In this document: positions 1 through 4,519 of the stretch, in pieces | Layout of the letters: each line of letters starts with the position of its first letter | Numbering within the stretch: the first letter of the stretch is position 1 | NCBI GenBank assembly: GCA_002762705.1 | Contig: PCVE01000058.1 | Coordinates: 1 to 5,277 of the forward strand | Reading direction: 5' to 3' | DNA length: 5,277 bases | Source of the DNA: Candidatus Woesearchaeota archaeon CG11_big_fil_rev_8_21_14_0_20_43_8 | Lineage (GTDB): Archaea > Nanobdellota > Nanobdellia > Woesearchaeales > CG08-08-20-14 | Program-made: the position numbers and the translations under genes | Notes under the pieces: model-generated | The model's input: the letters and a program-made list of their open reading frames with translations, nothing else | What the model was told of the DNA's origin: nothing | The model's database searches: none

Positions 1-2805
1 AATACCATCGAGACTTTACGACAAAAAGCAACTAACATCGGTGAAGTGCCGATTCTTGACAGTGATGATAAAAAATATTATGTTCCCTTTGCTGAGAATC
101 TATCTACTAAAGAGAAAGGAAGACTTAGGGGAAAGATATTCAATTCAGAACAACCAAAGATGACTGCGGCAGAGGAAAAAGTCGTCGATATTCTTGAAAA
201 TGGCTATACTTATACCTTGGATGATCTATCCAAACGATTGAAACTGACTGAATCTTCAATCAAAGGCAGGATACAGAGCCTTCGTAAGAAAGGAGCGAAT
301 ATTGAAGAAGCTGTTGAATCCGGGATAACTAGTTATAGTGTCCCAACACTTACTTTGCCAGAGCTTATATTGCAGGCTGGTGGCTATGAGCCGATAAAGA
401 CATCATTGCTTGAGCCGCTTGTCATCAAGGTCAAGGACCAGAATCATCCCAAAGTGGGGTTTAATAACACGATGAATCTTGGCGGTGCTGATAACCCATA
501 TATGATAAAGAACTTTTTAAGATTCTCAAAGTACGACAATGTAGATGCGATTGTGCTTACTGGAAATTTGTTGAAGATAAATCTCAAGAAATCTTCTATG
601 TTCATCGATGAGTTCGCAAGACTTTCGAGCGTTGAATCTGATTTTAAAAGAGTGAAGTATCCAGCAAAAGTGGTGTCTGAAGGCAAGGCGCCAGCAAAGA
701 TGGAAAGAGAAGGAAAACCAAGGTTCATGACTCTTAGAGAGAATCTTGAAAACTTGGTCGAAAATAATCTGCGTGATGTTTTTGTAGACGCGAATGATGA
801 CCCGATCTATAATGGTCCAGTTTACATTTTTTTTGGCGATACTGAAGAGAAATTAGTCCGTAGATTGACAAATGATGCTCTAAAACGTTCTCTAGAGATT
901 GAAAGAGAAGATATTGCCAAGAAAATAAAGGATCTGAAAAGTAATCTTGGCAAGAAGAAGAAAGAGACAAAAGAAATGGTGTCTGCGATGTTTAAGGATA
1001 TGGAAATAAATCCAACGCATCTGCACCCAGATGAGAAACAGGAATACATAAATGAACATCTTGGTACTGACGAAGATGATTCAAGATATGCAAGGACCAT
1101 AAAGAACATCGAATCGCTTGAACAGACGATAAAAGACATGGAAAAGTTCAAGAAACGCAGACTTTCAAGGGAGAATCTGAACAATGATCCTGGGTATGTC
1201 AAGAAAGTGAATGCTGCGATGACAAGCGTTGTCATCGACATGTTAGAATCAGCGATTCCTAATTCAAAAGTAATCGGTACTGGCGATGGGTATATCAAGC
1301 TTGGTGATAAAGTGATCCAGATAATGCATGACGCAAGGAAGAACTGCGAAGCGCCATCTGACACAATCATGAATTATGTGCTTCTTGACGCTCAAAATAG
1401 GACATCTGCTGGTGAAGATTTCCCAAATGCTGTCGTATGCGGTGGGCTTTCGACAACACACACTATGTTGCCATATGCAAATATCGACGAGAACGGAAGC
1501 AATACTGTTAACCTATTCACGCTTCCGACATGTCTGAACAGCAACAAGCTTGAAGAGATCGCAAGAAATCAGGTAAGGACCAAAGATTCTGATACAAAAT
1601 TGGCATCGAAGATGGATTTCACCACTGCGGCTGTGACTATTGAATATGTGGGTGGGATAATCAAGGAAAAAATCCTTCTTGAAGCGTTTCTGACAAATGA
1701 GACTGTTTTCGGTGATCCATCTGATATATCATTCTCTCCATTGCTTTATGGTGCGAGCTATTCAGATCTTCATATTGGAAGCAAGTATGCTTCTTTGATG
1801 AAAGATGGAAAAGTGATCAGATATTTATTTGATGTGATGCAGGAATTCCTTTTAGCGAATGATCTTCCTCTTGTCAGGATCAATGACCTTGGTGACCAGA
1901 TCCAGGCAAAGAACTATGAGACTGAGACTGAAAGACATCCGGATTTTTTGGAGCCATTCCAATTGGAACAAAGAAAAGCCATGTTGAAACAGACTATCAA
2001 ATCCAAGACTAAACTAATAGAAGAACTTGAAAATCTCGTTACAGTGAATACTATACGTTCAGGATTGATCGCTCCCCAACAGCAGGAGTATGAATTTATG
2101 AATCTTATCAACTATAGATTGTTGAATTCAATCATCGCCCGTAATAGAAAATTAGGGTTGTATGGTCCAGCGATCTGTCTGACTGGTGGCAACCATGAAG
2201 AGCATACTTTCCACGGGTTGCATATACCTGTCCTTGATTTCCAAAGAGAGATGATGATCAAGACCGGAGCATCTGATCGTGAGATCAAGACAAATGTTTT
2301 AGGAAAGAACACGATAATCGAAGGGCTCTATGGTCTTACAAAAAATCCAGAGATGTCTGAAAAAGAAGCCATGGAATCAAATGATGGTTATTTATATGCA
2401 GAATATCATCGGCATTCACAAGGCACATCAAAAAATAAGGATTCTATGAAGACTATGCGAGATGCTTATACCAAGCGAGGCCGTACTTTCTTCGCGACGA
2501 AAGGAAGGACCACCATAAACTATAAAGGGCATGATCACAAAGGAGGCTTTTCTGTGTCGAAGAACGCTATCCACGTAGGAGTTCCGTGCGCTCAAGATAG
2601 GAATGAATTCGGAGAACAAAGAGATTTCCCTGGTGCGATTCAAGGATTTCATATACTTGGTGTTCCCGCACACGGCCCGGCATACGGACCGATTGTCTCA
2701 AGTTTTGTCTACAAAGAAAATCTTGAGGAATGGGTCAGCAAGAAGAAAGAGAAAATAGATAAGAAAGGGCTTTGCGATTATTCAATCACATACGATGACG
2801 ATTAA
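1..2805 (+). CDS. Large winged-helix / tandem metallophosphoesterase protein (5' end outside window)
   Basis: The frame is open from base 1, so the gene starts upstream. The GTG at 46 is probably internal, because codons 1-45 continue a recognisable fold. Residues below are counted from that GTG. Residues 1-22 with the codons before them look like the end of a winged helix; residues 39-101 look like a full one (SIKGRIQSLRKKGANIEE, then SYSVP). Residues 560-900 carry all the calcineurin-like MPE motifs: SDLHIGS (D574, H576), DLGDQ (D617), GGNHEEH (N716, H717), H788 or H790, and GHDH (H829, H831). Residues 130-500 repeat the layout with altered ligands: N140..M143, TGN174, GDTE (264-267), H428, GG466-467..H472. 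This half contains a lysine/glutamate-rich coiled coil at about 284-385. No signal peptide or membrane segment is visible. The family hydrolyses phosphomono- or diesters with two metals; the substrate here is unknown. The winged helices suggest nucleic acid binding (inference). I do not recognise a named family. Confidence 0.8.
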   Translation, partial: NTIETLRQKATNIGEVPILDSDDKKYYVPFAENLSTKEKGRLRGKIFNSEQPKMTAAEEKVVDILENGYTYTLDDLSKRLKLTESSIKGRIQSLRKKGANIEEAVESGITSYSVPTLTLPELILQAGGYEPIKTSLLEPLVIKVKDQNHPKVGFNNTMNLGGADNPYMIKNFLRFSKYDNVDAIVLTGNLLKINLKKSSMFIDEFARLSSVESDFKRVKYPAKVVSEGKAPAKMEREGKPRFMTLRENLENLVENNLRDVFVDANDDPIYNGPVYIFFGDTEEKLVRRLTNDALKRSLEIEREDIAKKIKDLKSNLGKKKKETKEMVSAMFKDMEINPTHLHPDEKQEYINEHLGTDEDDSRYARTIKNIESLEQTIKDMEKFKKRRLSRENLNNDPGYVKKVNAAMTSVVIDMLESAIPNSKVIGTGDGYIKLGDKVIQIMHDARKNCEAPSDTIMNYVLLDAQNRTSAGEDFPNAVVCGGLSTTHTMLPYANIDENGSNTVNLFTLPTCLNSNKLEEIARNQVRTKDSDTKLASKMDFTTAAVTIEYVGGIIKEKILLEAFLTNETVFGDPSDISFSPLLYGASYSDLHIGSKYASLMKDGKVIRYLFDVMQEFLLANDLPLVRINDLGDQIQAKNYETETERHPDFLEPFQLEQRKAMLKQTIKSKTKLIEELENLVTVNTIRSGLIAPQQQEYEFMNLINYRLLNSIIARNRKLGLYGPAICLTGGNHEEHTFHGLHIPVLDFQREMMIKTGASDREIKTNVLGKNTIIEGLYGLTKNPEMSEKEAMESNDGYLYAEYHRHSQGTSKNKDSMKTMRDAYTKRGRTFFATKGRTTINYKGHDHKGGFSVSKNAIHVGVPCAQDRNEFGEQRDFPGAIQGFHILGVPAHGPAYGPIVSSFVYKENLEEWVSKKKEKIDKKGLCDYSITYDDD

Positions 2806-3917
2806 AGTTTCAGGATCTTTCCAAGCAGTGGCTTCTTAAGTTCTATCGCAGCATATCTGCAGATCTCATGGCAGCAGTAGCACTTTATGCACTTGTCTCT
2901 GTCGATATGTGATCTCTTTTCTACCATCGTGATGGCTTTTGCCGGACATATCTTCTCGCAGTCTGCGCAGCCGATACAATTATCCTTGATGATCGGCCTT
3001 GCGGTGAGGCGGTTATTCATCCACTTGATAAATGCATTCGGAGAATCTTCTGTCAACTTTCTTTTTGTTTCATGGAAATCAAATCTTTTTTTCAGAGTTA
3101 TCTTGTCACCGATGACTTCTGTCTTTTTATCATAAATATACCCTTTCTCTTTCGCGATCGCATTGGTAGGCACTTTGTATGGATCTATCCCAAGCACATT
3201 GCATAGTTCGATATCCATCGCGATGCAATCTGTTCCTGCCATCAGGAACCCTAACTCGACAGGTATCCCGTGCCCAGGTCCGCCTTTGCCTTCCATTCCG
3301 AGTATGCCATCGATTATCGTCAGGTCTGGTTTGACGCAATTATACAAGTCCAATAACATTGTCGAGAATTCATGTCGTCCGGGAAATTTCACATGGTACT
3401 GCCCTTTTCTGAGTCCGACGACGCAGCCAAAGTTGTTCTTTACTGCGCAGGTCATCGATGTAAGTCCATGTGTCTTCACTTTCGGTAGATTGATGATCAC
3501 ATCTGCTTTTGTGACTTCTTCTGCGTGCGGGAAAGTCTTTATGAATTTTCCTTCTAAGTGTTTTGTGTCTATTGCTTTTTCAAAGCTTGTGAATTCTAAT
3601 TTATTTTTCTTGCAGATATCCAGTAGACCATTAGATTTCGCGACATATCTCGCCATCTTGATTCCTGGAGAATCACCGACGATCACTTTTCCACCTGCTT
3701 TTCTTACGACTTTTGCGACTGCAAGCACAACATTTGGATGTGTCGTCCTTGCGTGTTCTGGTTTTCCTGGCATCAGGAGGTTTGGTTTGAGGAGCACTTT
3801 ATCTCCTTTCTTGATGTACTTTTTCACACCGCCTAGTTTCTTGAATATGTCTTCGATCGCTTTGTCTAACTCTTTCTGGTTATATGTCTCGCATCTCTTG
3901 ATCATTATTTTGGTCAT
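2802..3917 (-). CDS. DUF362 domain protein with C-terminal 2x[4Fe-4S] ferredoxin module
   Basis: Complete 371-residue protein. Residues 1-290 are a DUF362 domain: KVLLKPNLL near the N-terminus, then a THP..VLAVAKVV helix, VGDSPG, INLPKVKTHG, CAVKNNFGCVVG, and TIIDGILGMEGKGGPGHG followed by a TDCIAMDIE segment. Residues 314-325 (CIGCADCEKICP) and 343-353 (CIKCYCCHEIC) are two CxxCxxCxxxC motifs that should bind [4Fe-4S] clusters. The second motif is followed by Arg instead of the usual Pro and has an extra Cys at 348. No signal peptide or membrane helix is visible, so it is probably a cytoplasmic redox protein. The biochemical role of DUF362 proteins is not settled, so I assign no reaction. 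The ATG at 3917 is supported by an AGGTGG ribosome binding site 7 nt upstream. Its stop codon overlaps that of the convergent phosphoesterase gene. No operon partner is visible. Confidence 0.93.
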   Translation of the reverse strand: MTKIMIKRCETYNQKELDKAIEDIFKKLGGVKKYIKKGDKVLLKPNLLMPGKPEHARTTHPNVVLAVAKVVRKAGGKVIVGDSPGIKMARYVAKSNGLLDICKKNKLEFTSFEKAIDTKHLEGKFIKTFPHAEEVTKADVIINLPKVKTHGLTSMTCAVKNNFGCVVGLRKGQYHVKFPGRHEFSTMLLDLYNCVKPDLTIIDGILGMEGKGGPGHGIPVELGFLMAGTDCIAMDIELCNVLGIDPYKVPTNAIAKEKGYIYDKKTEVIGDKITLKKRFDFHETKRKLTEDSPNAFIKWMNNRLTARPIIKDNCIGCADCEKICPAKAITMVEKRSHIDRDKCIKCYCCHEICRYAAIELKKPLLGKILKL

Positions 3918-3924
3918 TGTAAGG

Positions 3925-3930
3925 CCACCT
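3925..3930 (-). promoter_or_regulatory. Shine-Dalgarno site of the DUF362 gene
   Basis: Read on the - strand this is AGGTGG, complementary to the CACCU at the 3' end of archaeal 16S rRNA, and 7 nt separate it from the ATG at 3917. This spacing selects 3917 as the start over the in-frame ATG four codons later. Confidence 0.8.
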
Positions 3931-3940
3931 AAGTCTTGTG

Positions 3941-3952
3941 TCTATATATAGA
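3941..3952. promoter_or_regulatory. Palindromic TATA-like element (TCTATATATAGA)
   Basis: A perfect 12-bp palindrome with the TATATATA core of an archaeal TATA box, lying between the DUF362 gene and the structured intergenic region. Being symmetric, it could act in either direction. On the - strand, the usual 25-nt spacing would start transcription near 3918-3922, which is inside or past the ribosome binding site and awkward for a leadered mRNA. On the + strand, transcription would start near 3970-3976, just ahead of the first hairpin of the intergenic region. No clear purine-rich BRE is seen on either side, so direction is undecided. Confidence 0.45.
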
Positions 3953-3956
3953 TTGC

Positions 3957-3967
3957 CACATGATGTG
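3957..3967. promoter_or_regulatory. Small dyad CACAT-G-ATGTG, possible operator
   Basis: A perfect inverted repeat with 5-bp arms around one central base, five bases beyond the palindromic TATA element. Its position would suit a dimeric regulator acting on either direction of transcription. Such a short dyad can arise by chance, and no second copy was noticed in the window. Confidence 0.2.
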
Positions 3968-4011
3968 TGTATTCCCGTATGTCGTGACGGGCATTGTAGA
4001 ATCTTGCATTT

Positions 4012-4033
4012 CCACTCGTCTATTGACGAGTGG
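4012..4033. other. Perfect 9-bp hairpin with TATT loop
   Basis: CCACTCGTC at 4012-4020 pairs without mismatch with GACGAGTGG at 4025-4033 around a 4-nt loop. Only a short run of four T follows on the + strand (4040-4043) and none on the - strand, so it does not look like a classical intrinsic terminator. It is one of the strongest structural elements of the intergenic region. Confidence 0.7.
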
Positions 4034-4061
4034 TGGTCGTTTTCGATTGGCAGTCGTGTTT

Positions 4062-4160
4062 TGATGATTTAAGCAGGATCATTTTCATACCCACACTTGG
4101 CAGAGTCCCGACCGCTAAGCGGTCCGGACACTGTCTGCCCCTGCTATTTTTGATTCATCA
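4062..4160. other. Long compound hairpin (three stacked stems)
   Basis: Three nested helices share one axis. TGATGA 4062-4067 pairs with TCATCA 4155-4160. AGCAGG 4072-4077 pairs with CCTGCT 4140-4145. The terminal arm pairs GGCAGA (4099-4104) with TCTGCC (4134-4139), GTCC (4105-4108) with GGAC (4126-4129), and GACCGC (4110-4115) with GCGGTC (4119-4124), closing on a TAA loop. The arm has one C/C mismatch (4109/4125) and a 4-nt bulge (ACTG, 4130-4133). A 21-nt unpaired stretch (4078-4098) bulges on the left side. Such nesting over 99 nt supports a folded RNA, although the strand is unknown. Confidence 0.55.
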
Positions 4161-4180
4161 TACATCTATGTTCTTTCAGG

Positions 4181-4228
4181 TGGGGCCAGGAAGCGCACGC
4201 TGACTAAAGAGTTGAGTCAGGGTGCCCA
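4181..4228. other. Hairpin with asymmetric internal loop
   Basis: CTGACT (4200-4205) pairs with AGTCAG (4215-4220) around a 9-nt loop. After one G/G mismatch (4199/4221) the stem continues with CAC (4196-4198) to GTG (4222-4224), and it can be closed by TGGG (4181-4184) with CCCA (4225-4228). This leaves an 11-nt one-sided internal loop (4185-4195) containing CCAGGAAGCG. The loop superficially recalls protein-binding asymmetric loops, but no known RNA family motif matches. Confidence 0.45.
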
Positions 4229-4265
4229 GTTAAAAGATGAGATTTATCTCCATAGCTCTGCTAAC

Positions 4266-4280
4266 GATAAAAATTATATA
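4266..4280 (+). promoter_or_regulatory. Archaeal promoter of tRNA-Gly (BRE-like + TATA box)
   Basis: TTATATA at 4274-4280 is preceded by a purine-rich GATAAAAA that can serve as the BRE. The box centre lies about 32 bp before the first base of the tRNA, placing transcription start roughly 4302-4305, a few bases before the mature 5' end, as is common for archaeal tRNA genes. Its opposite strand reads TATATAA and could also be used leftwards. Confidence 0.65.
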
Positions 4281-4308
4281 CTAAATGTCATATACTGTGT
4301 TCTTGCAT

Positions 4309-4379
4309 ACGGCAGTGATCAAGCGGTACGATTCCACCCTCCCAAGGTGGCTGCCCGGGTTCGAATCCCGGCTGCCGTA
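4309..4379 (+). tRNA. tRNA-Gly (anticodon CCC)
   Basis: This 71-nt cloverleaf reads GGG codons. The acceptor ACGGCAG (4309-4315) pairs with CTGCCGT (4372-4378), with discriminator A at 4379. U8 is at 4316. The D arm has only three Watson-Crick pairs plus an A/C mismatch, with A14 and G18-G19 in the loop. The anticodon stem CCACC/GGTGG holds the loop CTCCCAA, anticodon CCC at 4341-4343. The variable loop has 4 nt. The T arm is CCGGG-TTCGAAT-CCCGG. C2-G71, G3-C70, C35, C36 and A73 agree with glycine identity in archaea and eukaryotes. CCA is not encoded and there is no intron. Unusual points are the A1-U72 first pair instead of G-C and the A10-U25 pair. Bases -1 and -2 (TA) could also pair with A73 and the following T, extending the acceptor helix in the precursor. 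Confidence 0.93.
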
Positions 4380-4380
4380 T
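4365..4380 (+). repeat. Direct repeat copy 1: 3' end of tRNA-Gly
   Basis: ATCCCGGCTGCCGTAT, comprising the last 15 nt of the tRNA and the next base, occurs again at 4463-4478. With two mismatches the identity reaches into the T-rich terminator (4365-4387 against 4463-4485). The spacing is 98 bp. Duplication of a tRNA 3' end is the typical footprint of integrases that use tRNA genes as attachment sites. Confidence 0.8.
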
Positions 4381-4390
4381 ATTTTCTTTT
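4380..4390 (+). terminator. T-rich terminator of tRNA-Gly
   Basis: TATTTTCTTTT directly follows the discriminator base. Archaeal RNA polymerase stops at oligo-T tracts without needing a hairpin, so this is the likely end of the tRNA transcript. A second run of six T at 4480-4485 could catch read-through. Confidence 0.6.
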
Positions 4391-4432
4391 CTCGCAGTTG
4401 TAATAGACTAATTGCGATCAATGCGATTATCA

Positions 4433-4471
4433 AGCTGGGATAAGGAACGTTTCAGTGAGTGCATCCCGGCT
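4433..4471. other. Imperfect hairpin overlapping the second tRNA fragment
   Basis: AGCTGGGAT (4433-4441) can pair with ATCCCGGCT (4463-4471), nine pairs including one G-T wobble, around a 21-nt loop. It is followed after eight bases by six T (4480-4485), so on the + strand it could help to end transcription ahead of the convergent thiI gene. The long loop makes this a weak call. Confidence 0.3.
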
Positions 4472-4478
4472 GCCGTAT
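4463..4478 (+). repeat. Direct repeat copy 2: orphan tRNA-Gly 3' fragment
   Basis: An exact 16-nt copy of 4365-4380, followed by CTTTTTT resembling the tRNA terminator. No tRNA body precedes it: the 5' half of the T stem is missing and nothing upstream pairs with the acceptor strand, so it is not a functional tRNA. It could be an attachment-site remnant or the end of a decayed tandem tRNA copy. Confidence 0.75.
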
Positions 4479-4505
4479 CTTTTTTGGTAACAATATCAAT
4501 TAGAC

Positions 4506-4510
4506 AAAAA
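4506..4510 (-). terminator. Short oligo-T stretch after thiI
   Basis: Five T on the - strand begin 10 bases past the thiI stop codon (stop at 4520-4522). In archaea such a tract can terminate transcription. It is short and lacks a clear hairpin. Confidence 0.3.
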
Positions 4511-4519
4511 TCTATACCG

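Larger units (their letters stand above)
3953..4250. other. Structured gene-free region, candidate non-coding RNA or structured leader
   Basis: No believable reading frame occupies this stretch on either strand. It contains a series of inverted repeats that are more GC-rich than the flanking genes: 3974-3991 (CCCGT/ACGGG), 4012-4033, the compound hairpin 4062-4160, and 4195-4225 with its possible closing stem. GC-rich islands between AT-richer genes often mark structured RNAs. If read on +, the TATA element at 3943-3950 fits a 5' end near 3972. If read on -, the TATATAA on the opposite strand of the tRNA promoter (4274-4280) fits a start near 4247, making the region a roughly 330-nt leader of the DUF362 gene. 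I looked for the hallmarks of RNase P RNA (GAGGAAAGTCC), SRP RNA (GGAAGGGAGCA type loop), 5S rRNA and C/D guide RNA and did not find them, so the identity is open. Confidence 0.4.

Noticed and set aside
46..48. GTG as the true start of the phosphoesterase gene
   Set aside because: The frame is open to base 1 and the upstream codons continue a winged-helix pattern. No ribosome binding site precedes the GTG.
822..1370. 182-codon frame on the - strand
   Set aside because: It lies entirely antisense inside the phosphoesterase gene, and its Ser/Phe-rich translation is what the reverse of Lys/Glu/Asp-rich coding gives. No domain is seen.
3163..3951. 262-codon frame on the + strand
   Set aside because: Antisense shadow of the DUF362 gene, which has clear family motifs and a ribosome binding site. 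The shadow has no recognisable domain.
4012..4033. Intrinsic terminator
   Set aside because: The hairpin is perfect, but only four T follow on the + strand after several bases and none on the - strand.
3957..4250. RNase P RNA, SRP RNA, 5S rRNA or C/D guide RNA
   Set aside because: GGAAAGTCC-type, SRP helix 8 and 5S core sequences are absent on both strands. TGATGA at 4062-4067 looks like a C box, but no CTGA D box lies at a suitable distance.
4212..4403. 63-codon frame on the + strand
   Set aside because: It runs through the tRNA promoter and the whole tRNA gene and has no ribosome binding site or known motif.
4407..4479. A second functional tRNA
   Set aside because: Only the last 15 nt match the tRNA. 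There is no complementary 5' acceptor strand, no anticodon arm, and the T stem is incomplete.
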